From Oscillospiraceae bacterium (GTDB taxonomy: Bacteria; Bacillota; Clostridia; Oscillospirales; Oscillospiraceae): 63,569 bases of DNA. Both the position numbers and the translations under genes were made by a program. Each line of letters begins with the position of its first letter. Within the stretch, counting starts at the first letter, position 1. The notes under the pieces were generated by a model. The model did no database searches and had not been told where the DNA came from. It was given only the letters and a program-made list of their open reading frames with translations. Location of the stretch: NCBI GenBank assembly GCA_017449185.1, contig JAFSJZ010000060.1:1-63569 (forward strand). Direction: 5' to 3'. Below are positions 1-7,406 of this stretch, one piece after another.

Positions 1-735
1 CTGCGTCAGGCCGGCATCAAGCCCGAGCAGATCCGCCTCGTCATGAACGACACCAAGATCACCCCGAACTCCGGCCCTGCCGGCGGCTCCCGCTCCCAGG
101 TCATGAGCGGCAACGCCTGCCGTCTCGCCGCCGAGGCTCTGGTCGCCGAGATGAAGAAGGACGACGGCACCTTCCGCACCTACGACGAGATGGTCGCCGA
201 CGGCAAGAAGCTGCTTGTCGAGGGCAACTGGGTCACCACCTACTGCGCCGATCACCCGGTCGACCAGGATACCGCCCAGGGCGAGCCCTTCGCGACCTAC
301 ATGTACACGATCTTCCTCCCCGAGGTCTGCGTCGACACCCAGACCGGCAAGGTCAAGGTCGAGAAGTTCACCTGCGTGGCCGACGTCGGCACGATCATGA
401 ACAGACTGCTCGTCGAGGGCAACTTCTACGGCGGCCTTGCTCAGGGCATCGGCCTGGCCCTCACCGAGGACTTTGACGACCTCGAGAAGGAGACCAGCCT
501 GCTCAAGTGCGGCATCCCGTACCCGAACGACATTCCGGACGACATCGAGCTGCACTTCAACGAGACCTACCGTCCCTACGGCCCCTACGGCGCCGCCGGC
601 TGCGGCGAGGCCCCGCTGGATGCGCCGCACCCGGCCGTCCTCAACGCCATCTACAACGCCACCGGCGCCCGCATCACCCGCATCCCGGCCCGTCCGGAGA
701 AGGTGCTTGCCGCGCTCAAGGCGATGGAGAAGTAA
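1..735 (+). CDS. molybdopterin-binding aldehyde oxidoreductase / xanthine dehydrogenase large subunit, C-terminal part
   Basis: The reading frame is open from the first base, so this is the last 244 residues of a longer gene cut by the window edge. Seen: the glycine-rich stretch GPAGGSRSQVMSGNA, the segment GNFYGGLAQGIG, and the terminal GCGEAP..HPAVLNAIYNATGARI block. That layout is typical of the Mo-cofactor domain of the xanthine dehydrogenase/aldehyde oxidase family, where the Glu of the GxGE motif (codon 607-609) is the catalytic base for hydroxylation next to the molybdenum. It is the probable redox partner of the accessory genes that follow. The substrate cannot be told from this fragment. 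Confidence 0.88.
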   Translation: MRQAGIKPEQIRLVMNDTKITPNSGPAGGSRSQVMSGNACRLAAEALVAEMKKDDGTFRTYDEMVADGKKLLVEGNWVTTYCADHPVDQDTAQGEPFATYMYTIFLPEVCVDTQTGKVKVEKFTCVADVGTIMNRLLVEGNFYGGLAQGIGLALTEDFDDLEKETSLLKCGIPYPNDIPDDIELHFNETYRPYGPYGAAGCGEAPLDAPHPAVLNAIYNATGARITRIPARPEKVLAALKAMEK

Positions 736-737
736 TC

Positions 738-766
738 TTTTCATCGAGCACAAACCATGCTATAAT
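738..766 (+). promoter_or_regulatory. sigma-A type promoter for the redox accessory operon
   Basis: TTTTCA (738-743), a 17-base spacer and a perfect TATAAT (761-766) lie between the aldehyde oxidoreductase stop and the next gene. The accessory operon could therefore be transcribed separately from the hydroxylase. The -35 is weak. Confidence 0.55.
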
Positions 767-796
767 GGGGATGTGGGTTTTTCCCACATCCCCATT
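764..796 (+). promoter_or_regulatory. perfect 14-bp stem-loop overlapping the -10 box
   Basis: AATGGGGATGTGGG (764-777) and its exact complement (783-796) surround a TTTTT loop. The left arm starts inside the TATAAT box, so the hairpin would sit at the extreme 5' end of a transcript from this promoter. No T run follows on either side, so a simple terminator is unlikely. It could be an operator or a 5' mRNA-stabilising hairpin. Confidence 0.6.
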
Positions 797-840
797 CCCA
801 CATGTTCCCGAAACATCCTTTTACCGGGAGGGATTCTGAC

Positions 841-3129
841 ATGAGCCAGATCCGGGAGCGCGGCTCCACCCACGTCTATAAGGTCAACAAGATCTCCAAG
901 GAGGAGATGGACGCGATGACGGCGCGCTGCGTTTACGAGCAGCCGCCCTTCTGCAGCGCCGCCTGCCCCCTGAAGCTCGACGTGCGCGCCTTTCTGAAGG
1001 CCGCCGCGGACGGGGACTTCAAAAAAGCGCTGCAGCTCTATGAAAAGGTTGCGGTTTTCCCGCTCGTCCTCTCGGCGGGCTGCGAGGCCCCCTGCGAGGG
1101 CAAATGCCGCGTCGGCGAAAAAGGCGACGCCGTGGCGATCCGCGCGTTGGAGAACGCCGTGGCCCGTCTCGGCGAGGCCTCGAAACTCGGCGGTGTGTTC
1201 CGCAGTAAGAAGAGAAAGACCGTCGCCGTCCTCGGCGCGGATCTCTTCACGCTCTTCCTCGCGGGAGAGCTGGAAAAGAAGGCCTACCCGATCACGGTCT
1301 TCTGCGCCGAGGCCGACGATGAGCAATACCTGCGCGCCTGCGCGCCGCATTTGAGCGACGCGGCGTTTGCCCTCGAGCTCAAGAGACTCAAGGGCAAGGA
1401 CATCCAATTCGAATTCGACCGCCGCCTCGATGCGGCGCTGTATAAAGAGATAAAAGAGAACTTCGACGTGCGCTGCGCAGCCGGAGCCGTGGCGAAGGCC
1501 CTCTTCCCTGACGCGGCGATCTTGCCCGAGCTGATGCTCTTCGAGGAAGAGAAGCTCGTGTGCGGGGAGTGCGTCGGCGTGCTGGACGCGGCCTTCGGCG
1601 CGAAGAAGGCGGCGCTGACCGTCGACCGGCTCGCGCAGAACCTCGACGCGCGGAACATGCGCGGCTCTGAGGGCGCGTGCGAGAGCAGGCTCTATACCGA
1701 CCTTTCGGAGGCGAAGGCGCTGGAGCGCGTCGCCGCGGGCGAGGACGGCTATACGAAGGAGCAGGCCGTCGAGGAGGCTTCGCGCTGCATCCAATGCCGC
1801 TGCGAGGAGTGCCTGAAGTCCTGCGCCTACCTCAAGCACTACAAGAAGCACCCCGGGCTGCTCTCGCGCGAGATCTACAACAACACGCAGATCATCATGG
1901 GCGACCATCCGCTGAACAAGGCGATGAACGCCTGCGCCCTCTGCGGGCAGTGCACGGTGGTCTGCCCCAACGACTTCGACATGGCCCGCGTGTGTCTCAT
2001 GGCGCGGCGCAACATGGTCTCGACGGACAAGATGCCCCTCGCGCCGCACGAGTTCGCGCTGATGGACATGCTCTTTTCCAACAACGAGGCCTTCCTTGCC
2101 CGCCCGCAGCCCGGTTATACGGCGTGCAAATACGTGTTCTTCCCCGGCTGCCAGGCCGCGGCGATCGCCCCGGCGACCGTGAAGGCGGCCTACCTCGACC
2201 TCTGCGAGCGGCTCGAGGGCGGCGTGGCGCTGATCCTCGGCTGCTGCGGCGCGATCGGCGACTGGGCCGGAAGGATCGAGATGCAGGAACAGGCGCACGA
2301 GCTCCTCGAAAACGAGCTTGCCAAGCTCGGCGATCCGGTCGTGATCGCGCTCTGCCCGAGCTGCGCGAAGGAGCTGCGAGAGAACCTCTCGCGCGAGGTG
2401 CGCGGGATCTGGGACGTGCTGCTTGAAATCGGCCTGCCGGACGGCGCAAGAGCGCTCGAGCGGCCCGCCGCCCTGCACGACTCCTGCGGCGCGCGCGGCG
2501 ACGCGGCCACGCAGGCGGCAATCCGGAAGCTCTGCGAGGGGATCGGCTGCACGCTCGTCGATACGGAAAACTCGGGCGACCGCTCGCCCTGCTGCGGCTA
2601 CGGCGGGCTGACCGCCTACGCCAACCGCGAGGTCGCCGCGGAGATGACCGAGAGCTGCCTCGAGCGCAGCGACGCGCCCTATATCTCCTACTGCATGGCC
2701 TGCCGCGACCGCTTTGCACGGCAGGGGCGGGAGTCGAGGCACGTCCTCGAGCTCTGCTACGGCACGGACGCGGGCGCGCCGCCCGACATCAGCGAGAAGC
2801 GCTGCAACCGCCTGAGTCTGAAAAACGAATTGCTCAAAGAAATCTGGCTGGAGGAGACGATGGAACAGAAGCTCGATTACGCGCTCTCGTTTACGCCCGA
2901 GGCGCGGAAGATGATGGACGAGCGCATGATCCTCGTCGAGGACGTGATCGCCGTGCTCGAGGATTTTCGCGCCAGCGGCGAGGCGATCCGGGATGAGGAT
3001 GGGCTGCTGGTTGCGCGAAAGCGCGTCGGCAACGCCACCTTCTGGGTGAAGTTTTCGCCCACAGACGAGGGCTTCCTGGTGCACCGCGCCTGGAGCCACC
3101 GCATGAGAGTGGAAAAGAGAGAAGGGTGA
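841..3129 (+). CDS. DVU_1558-like Fe-S oxidoreductase: dicluster-binding plus CCG-domain protein
   Basis: A cytosolic redox protein of 762 aa, probably moving electrons to or from the molybdenum hydroxylase. Order of parts: N-terminal cysteine block like dihydropyrimidine dehydrogenase domain II (from Cys38, CSAACPLKLD); a Rossmann-like segment (about 125-300) whose dinucleotide loop is degenerate (VLGADLFTLF); two Fe-S cysteine clusters (CIQCRCEEC from 316, CALCGQC from 365); a heterodisulfide-reductase-type cysteine-rich domain (FFPGCQ about 433 to CCGYGG about 584); and a separate C-terminal domain (about 670-762). Start chosen at 841 because GGGAGG lies just upstream; an in-frame ATG at 802 has no such site. 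The gene order that follows matches the conserved Desulfovibrio DVU_1558-1553 set. Confidence 0.8.
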   Translation: MSQIRERGSTHVYKVNKISKEEMDAMTARCVYEQPPFCSAACPLKLDVRAFLKAAADGDFKKALQLYEKVAVFPLVLSAGCEAPCEGKCRVGEKGDAVAIRALENAVARLGEASKLGGVFRSKKRKTVAVLGADLFTLFLAGELEKKAYPITVFCAEADDEQYLRACAPHLSDAAFALELKRLKGKDIQFEFDRRLDAALYKEIKENFDVRCAAGAVAKALFPDAAILPELMLFEEEKLVCGECVGVLDAAFGAKKAALTVDRLAQNLDARNMRGSEGACESRLYTDLSEAKALERVAAGEDGYTKEQAVEEASRCIQCRCEECLKSCAYLKHYKKHPGLLSREIYNNTQIIMGDHPLNKAMNACALCGQCTVVCPNDFDMARVCLMARRNMVSTDKMPLAPHEFALMDMLFSNNEAFLARPQPGYTACKYVFFPGCQAAAIAPATVKAAYLDLCERLEGGVALILGCCGAIGDWAGRIEMQEQAHELLENELAKLGDPVVIALCPSCAKELRENLSREVRGIWDVLLEIGLPDGARALERPAALHDSCGARGDAATQAAIRKLCEGIGCTLVDTENSGDRSPCCGYGGLTAYANREVAAEMTESCLERSDAPYISYCMACRDRFARQGRESRHVLELCYGTDAGAPPDISEKRCNRLSLKNELLKEIWLEETMEQKLDYALSFTPEARKMMDERMILVEDVIAVLEDFRASGEAIRDEDGLLVARKRVGNATFWVKFSPTDEGFLVHRAWSHRMRVEKREG

Positions 3130-3132
3130 ACG

Positions 3133-3354
3133 ATGGCTGTTGAAAAGAATTACTACACCATAGACCCGCAGGGCAAGCTCAGCTGCGTCAAGTGCGGCGT
3201 GCCGCTCGTGAAGGGCAAGGCCAAGTTCATGTACCTTGACAACGGCTTTCCCGTCGAGCTGCCCGTGTGTCCCGTCTGCGGCTTCGTTTACGTGCCGGAG
3301 GAGCTGGCGCTGGGCAAGGTCGCATCCGTCGAGCGGGCGCTGGAGGATAAATGA
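3133..3354 (+). CDS. DVU_1557-like small redox/zinc-ribbon protein
   Basis: A 73-aa protein with two CxxC pairs, CVKCG near residue 19 and CPVCG near residue 49. They could hold one zinc or iron atom, as in rubredoxin-like or zinc-ribbon folds. It starts 3 bases after the Fe-S oxidoreductase and overlaps the next gene by four bases (ATGA), so it is translated as part of the operon. It matches the position and size of the DVU_1557 family. The exact chemistry is unknown. Confidence 0.7.
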   Translation: MAVEKNYYTIDPQGKLSCVKCGVPLVKGKAKFMYLDNGFPVELPVCPVCGFVYVPEELALGKVASVERALEDK

Positions 3355-3863
3355 ACCGTCACCCCGGCGGCGAAGAAAACACCCGCCGCCTCATCGAGCT
3401 GGCAAAGCTGCCCTCCGGCGCGTCCGTCCTGGACATGGGCGCGGGCGCGGGTGAGACGCTGAACCTGCTGCGCTTGCTGGGTTTTGAAGCCCGCGGGATC
3501 GACCGCGAAGCGCGCGGCGAGGGCGTGGAAAAGGGCGACTTTCTCCGTGCCCCGTACCCGGACGGCAGCTTCGACGCGGTGATCGGCGAGTGCGCCTTCT
3601 TCGTCTCCGGCGATCAGGCGGGGGCGCTGCGGGAGGCGCGGCGGCTGCTGAAAGACGGCGGCCTGCTGCTGCTCTCGGACGTATTTTTCGACGAGCCCGA
3701 GCAGATGCTTACAGGCGCGGGCTTCGATATCCTCTGTTGTGAGGATCAGACGGACGCGTGGCGGGAGTATTACCTCGAGGCGCTGTGGCGCGGCGATGCG
3801 CCCTGCTGCGAGCTGCCCAAGGGAAAAGCAAGCTATTTTTCTTTGATCGGAAGGAAGGTTTGA
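3351..3863 (+). CDS. DVU_1556-like class I SAM-dependent methyltransferase
   Basis: A 170-aa protein. Motif I is visible as VLDMGAGAGETLNLL near residue 25, followed by an acidic residue after the second strand (GIDREARGEG), the motif FDAVIGECAFF near residue 80, and LLKDGGLLLLSDVF near residue 102. These are the landmarks of Rossmann-fold methyltransferases of the Methyltransf_11 type. The start overlaps the stop of the preceding gene (ATGA), which argues for coupled translation. The target of methylation is unknown; a cofactor or maturation role for the neighbouring Mo hydroxylase is inferred from context only. Confidence 0.75.
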   Translation: MNRHPGGEENTRRLIELAKLPSGASVLDMGAGAGETLNLLRLLGFEARGIDREARGEGVEKGDFLRAPYPDGSFDAVIGECAFFVSGDQAGALREARRLLKDGGLLLLSDVFFDEPEQMLTGAGFDILCCEDQTDAWREYYLEALWRGDAPCCELPKGKASYFSLIGRKV

Positions 3864-3867
3864 GAAA

Positions 3868-4293
3868 ATGGATCTCTTTGACCGAATCATGGAGCTGAGC
3901 CGTTACGGCTATTTCTGCGGCCAGATCCTGGCCATTTTGATGCTCGACACCGTGGGCGAGGAGAACCCCGGCCTCGTCAAGGCCATGGGCGGCCTCAACG
4001 GCGGCGTGGGCTTTTCGCAGGGCTGCTGCGGCTGCATGACAGGCGGCGCCTGCCTGATCTCGTACTTCACCGGCAAGGGCGAGGACACCGGTATGGACCA
4101 CCCCGAGCACAAGAGCGCGCTGGGTGAGTTCACGCGGTGGTTCGCCGACGAAATGACCGCCGACTACGGCGGGATCGAGTGCCGCGATATCACAAAAGGA
4201 AATCCCGCACGGCGCGTGGAGCTCTGCCCGCAAATCATCGCGGCCACCTATGAGAAATGCATGGAGATCCTCTCGGAGAAGGGCCTGCTGTGA
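3868..4293 (+). CDS. DVU_1555-like C-GCAxxG-C-C family protein
   Basis: A 141-aa protein with cysteine at YFCGQ (about residue 17), the signature GCCGCMTGGACLISYF (about 51-66), then ECRD and ELCPQII downstream. Spaced Cys/GCxxG/Cys/Cys sites of this kind define the C-GCAxxG-C-C family, thought to bind a metal or redox group. The last codons carry the ribosome binding site for the next gene, and the stop overlaps a GTG start, so the two genes are translationally coupled. The biochemical role of the family is not established. Confidence 0.75.
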   Translation: MDLFDRIMELSRYGYFCGQILAILMLDTVGEENPGLVKAMGGLNGGVGFSQGCCGCMTGGACLISYFTGKGEDTGMDHPEHKSALGEFTRWFADEMTADYGGIECRDITKGNPARRVELCPQIIAATYEKCMEILSEKGLL

Positions 4294-5474
4294 TCTTCCC
4301 GGGGAATATGCCGCGCATCGACGCGCTGATCCGCGCGCAGGAAGGCATGACGAGCCTGACGCGCGCGGACCTCGAGGCGATGCAGCTTGCAAAACTCAAC
4401 ACCCTGCTTGCGCGCGAGAAGGCGCGGGGCGGGTATTACGCCGTCCTGCCGGAGCGTCTCGAATCCCTCGAGGCGCTCTCTTCGCTGCCCTTTACGACGG
4501 ACGAGCAGCTCGCGGCAAACGCGCCGGGGCTGCTGCTTCGCTCCCAGGCGGAGCTCAGCCGCGTCCTTTCCGACGCGACCTCCGGCACCACCGGCGCGGC
4601 CAAGCGCGTGTTCTACACCGAGGGCGACTGCGCACGCACGGTCGAGCTGTTCATGGCGGGTCTGGGCGAGCTGGTCTTCCCGGGCAGCGTCACGGCGATC
4701 TGTTTTCCCTTCAGCGGTCCCTACGGTCTCGGCGAACTGATCGCGGAGGCGATCAAGGGACTCGGCGCGCGGCCGCTGAAGGTCGGCGCGGCCTTCTCGT
4801 ATGGGGAATGGTCGCAGCTTCTTGCGCGGGAGAGGCCCGATACCTTCGTCGGCATGCCGGTGCAGCTGCTGCGGCTGCTGCGCGTGTGCGGAAAGGGGAG
4901 CCTCGAACGGGCGCTCGTGAGCGCCGACGCCTGCCCCGCGGCAGTGATCGAGGGCTGCGAAGCCATTCTCGGAACGAAGCTCTTCCCGCACTACGGCTCG
5001 CGCGAGATGGCCCTCGGCGGCGCGATCAGCTGCGGCGCCCACGCGGGCATGCACCTGCGCGAAAACCACGTGATCGCCGAGATCGTGGACGAGGAGGGAA
5101 AGCCTCTCCCGCCGGGCGAGAGGGGCGAGCTCGTCATCACGACCGTCGGGATGGAAGCCATGCCGCTCATCCGTTACCGCACCGGAGACTATACGCGCGT
5201 TCTGCCCGGGGCATGTCCCTGCGGCAGCGAGGTGCTGCGTCTCGACGCGGTCGACCGCGGAGCGGAGAGCGCGGAGCTCGCCTCTCTCGACGAGCTGCTC
5301 TTCCGCCTCCCCTTTGTGGCGGACTACCGCGCCGAAAGAAAAGACGGGCGGCTGCGCCTCGAAGTGCTGAGCTGCGGCGAGGGAGAGCTGCCCCCGCTCG
5401 ACGCGGATGTGACGCTGCGCCCTGCCCGGGCGGAGGACGGCGCGCTGTACCGCGGAAAAAGACGGATCGAATAA
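4290..5474 (+). CDS. DVU_1553-like AMP-dependent CoA ligase
   Basis: Predicted adenylate-forming CoA ligase of 394 aa, similar in length to phenylacetate-CoA ligases. Seen: the P-loop-like motif SDATSGTTGAAKRVFYTEGD near residue 90, YGSREMALGG near residue 235, and a C-terminal RGELVITTVG..PLIRYRTGDYT that matches the ATP/AMP-binding hinge region. The GTG at 4290 is preferred: GGAGAAGG sits 7 bases upstream and it forms a GTGA overlap with the previous stop. An in-frame ATG at 4257 lies deep inside the preceding gene. It is the last gene of the cluster and is closed by a strong terminator. Substrate unknown; an aldehyde-derived acid is a reasonable guess from context. Confidence 0.78.
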   Translation: MIFPGNMPRIDALIRAQEGMTSLTRADLEAMQLAKLNTLLAREKARGGYYAVLPERLESLEALSSLPFTTDEQLAANAPGLLLRSQAELSRVLSDATSGTTGAAKRVFYTEGDCARTVELFMAGLGELVFPGSVTAICFPFSGPYGLGELIAEAIKGLGARPLKVGAAFSYGEWSQLLARERPDTFVGMPVQLLRLLRVCGKGSLERALVSADACPAAVIEGCEAILGTKLFPHYGSREMALGGAISCGAHAGMHLRENHVIAEIVDEEGKPLPPGERGELVITTVGMEAMPLIRYRTGDYTRVLPGACPCGSEVLRLDAVDRGAESAELASLDELLFRLPFVADYRAERKDGRLRLEVLSCGEGELPPLDADVTLRPARAEDGALYRGKRRIE

Positions 5475-5520
5475 AGCAAGCGCGGGAAGCCTTGAAAGGG
5501 ACTGTCCGCGCTTGCTTTTT
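5473..5520 (+). terminator. rho-independent terminator after the CoA ligase
   Basis: AAAGCAAGCGCGG (5473-5485) pairs perfectly with 5506-5518 across a 20-base loop, and the right arm runs into TTTTT. Confidence 0.85.
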
Positions 5521-5540
5521 GAGATTGGATTGTTTATACT
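5512..5540 (+). promoter_or_regulatory. promoter for the Na/Pi cotransporter
   Basis: TTGCTT (5512-5517), a 17-base spacer and TATACT (5535-5540). The -35 box lies inside the right arm of the preceding terminator. Confidence 0.55.
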
Positions 5541-5584
5541 GAAAACAGCACGAATCCTGCTTTTTCTTTATCGGAGATCGATCC

Positions 5585-7348
5585 ATGAGTTTTCTGAACG
5601 TCATTTCGCTCCTCGCGGGGCTGGCCTTCTTCCTCTACGGCATCACGCTGATGGGCGACGGGCTCAATCTCGTGGCGGGCAACAAGCTTGAAGCGGTGCT
5701 CTTCCGCCTGACCTCCAACCGCGCGCGCGGCGTGCTGCTCGGCACGCTGGTCACGGCCGTGATCCAGTCGTCCTCAGCCGTGTCGGTCATGTGCGTGGGC
5801 TTCGTCAACTCCGGGCTTATGCAGTTCGCCCAGGCGGTCTCGGTCATTCTCGGCAGCATCCTCGGAACCTCTGTCACAGGCTGGATCATCTGCCTGTCCA
5901 GTCTCGGCGGAGGCGGCGGCTGGGTGGAGCTTTTATCCACCGCGGCCATCACGGGCGTGATCGCCGTCGTCGGCATCGTCCTGCGGAAGTTCTCCAAGTC
6001 CGCGCCGCGCCGCCATGTGGGCGATATCCTCATGGGCTTCGCGGTGCTGATGTTCGGCATGAGCACGATGAGCGCCGCGGTCGAGCCGCTGCGCGACAGC
6101 GAGACCTTCCTGAACCTGATGGTCTCTTTGTCCGACCCGCTGCTGGGCTTCGCGGTCGGCGCCGTCTTCACCGCAATTATCCAGAGCTCGGCCGCCGCGG
6201 TCGGCATTCTGCAGGCCCTGTCGATGACCGGAGCGCTCACCTTTGCCGAGGCCTTTCCGCTGCTGCTCGGCATCGCCGTCGGCGGGGCGCTGCCCGTGCT
6301 GCTCGGCGCCCTCGGCGCGAACGTCAACGGCGTGCGCACCGCGGTGGCGCATATCGTGATCGACGTGCTCGGCGCGCTCTTCTGCGGCGTCGTTTTCTAC
6401 GCGCTCAACGCGCTCCACCCCTTCGCCTTTGTCGAAAAGGCGGTGGACATCGTCGGCGTCGCCGCGATGAACACGGCCTTTCGCCTCGTCACGGTCCTCG
6501 CCCTTACGCCCCTCATCGGCACGATCGAAAAGCTCACGGACAAGCTGGTGCGTGCGCCGGCCGCCGCGTCGGAGGAGTCGGCCGTCCCCGTCATCGCGCT
6601 GGAGGAGCGCTTTATCCGCTTTCCGGCGGTGGCCCTTGAGCAGAGCCACAAGGTTATCATCGAGATGGCCGAGACCGCGAAAAAAAGTCTGCTCGGCGCA
6701 ATCGCCCTGCGCGGCGAATACAGCGAGGAGGGCTTCGCGCGCATCTGCGCCGAGGAGGAGATGGTCGACCGCTACGAGGACTCGCTGGGCTCCTATCTGC
6801 TGCAGATCACGCCTACGGAACTCACTGCCAAGCAGAACGAGGACCTTCACAAATACCTCCATGCCATCACCGACTTCGAGCGCATCTCCGACCACGCCCG
6901 CAACCTGGCCGAGAGCGCGAAGGAGATGTACGACAAGCAGATCGAGTTCTCCAAAGCCTCCGAATACGAGCTCGGCGTGCTCAGCGCCGCCGTGTCCGAG
7001 GTCGCGGAGATGGCCGTGCGCGCCTTTGAGCGCGACGACATGAGCCTCGCCCTGCAGGTAGAGCCGCTCGAGCAGGTCATCGACGACCTCTGCGACCTCA
7101 TGCGCAACCACCACGTCGGCAGGCTCCAGCAGGGGATCTGCACGCTGCAGCACGGCTTCGTCTTCAACGACCTGCTCACCAACTTCGAACGCGTGGGCGA
7201 CCACTGCTCGAACATCGCCGTCGCGATGATCGAGCTCGAGCACGACCTCTTCGACACGCACGAATACGTTGACAGTCTCAAGCTGATCAAGACCGAGGCC
7301 TTCGAGGAAAACTACGAGCGCTTCCGCGTGAAATACAACATTGACTGA
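5585..7348 (+). CDS. Na+/phosphate cotransporter family protein with C-terminal PhoU domain
   Basis: A 587-aa membrane protein. The N-terminal half has two inverted Na_Pi_cotrans repeats, each with the QSS signature (TAVIQSSSAVSV near residue 60, TAIIQSSAAAVG near residue 200), and about eight hydrophobic segments up to residue 320. The C-terminal part (about 340-560) is helical and charged, with PhoU-like sequence (LHAITDFERISDHARNLAE; NFERVGDHCSNIAVAM). Fusions of this kind are thought to import or export phosphate by Na+ coupling, with PhoU-like control. It is a single gene with its own promoter and a convergent terminator. GGAGAT lies 6 bases before the ATG. Confidence 0.9.
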   Translation: MSFLNVISLLAGLAFFLYGITLMGDGLNLVAGNKLEAVLFRLTSNRARGVLLGTLVTAVIQSSSAVSVMCVGFVNSGLMQFAQAVSVILGSILGTSVTGWIICLSSLGGGGGWVELLSTAAITGVIAVVGIVLRKFSKSAPRRHVGDILMGFAVLMFGMSTMSAAVEPLRDSETFLNLMVSLSDPLLGFAVGAVFTAIIQSSAAAVGILQALSMTGALTFAEAFPLLLGIAVGGALPVLLGALGANVNGVRTAVAHIVIDVLGALFCGVVFYALNALHPFAFVEKAVDIVGVAAMNTAFRLVTVLALTPLIGTIEKLTDKLVRAPAAASEESAVPVIALEERFIRFPAVALEQSHKVIIEMAETAKKSLLGAIALRGEYSEEGFARICAEEEMVDRYEDSLGSYLLQITPTELTAKQNEDLHKYLHAITDFERISDHARNLAESAKEMYDKQIEFSKASEYELGVLSAAVSEVAEMAVRAFERDDMSLALQVEPLEQVIDDLCDLMRNHHVGRLQQGICTLQHGFVFNDLLTNFERVGDHCSNIAVAMIELEHDLFDTHEYVDSLKLIKTEAFEENYERFRVKYNID

Positions 7349-7360
7349 CCATATGATCAA

Positions 7361-7397
7361 AACGGCTCCGGGCCTCAAAGGCCCGGAGCCGTTTTTT
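7361..7397. terminator. bidirectional terminator between convergent genes
   Basis: AACGGCTCCGGGCC (7361-7374) and its complement (7380-7393) form a perfect 14-bp stem with a T run on the plus side and TTTT on the minus side. It serves both the Na/Pi gene and the amylase gene. Confidence 0.9.
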
Positions 7398-7406
7398 TAT
7401 ATTTGC

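Noticed and set aside
760-3099. Very long minus-strand open frame (779 codons) across the Fe-S oxidoreductase gene
   Set aside because: It is an antisense shadow caused by high GC at third positions. It has no ribosome site, and the plus-strand frame has clear motifs.
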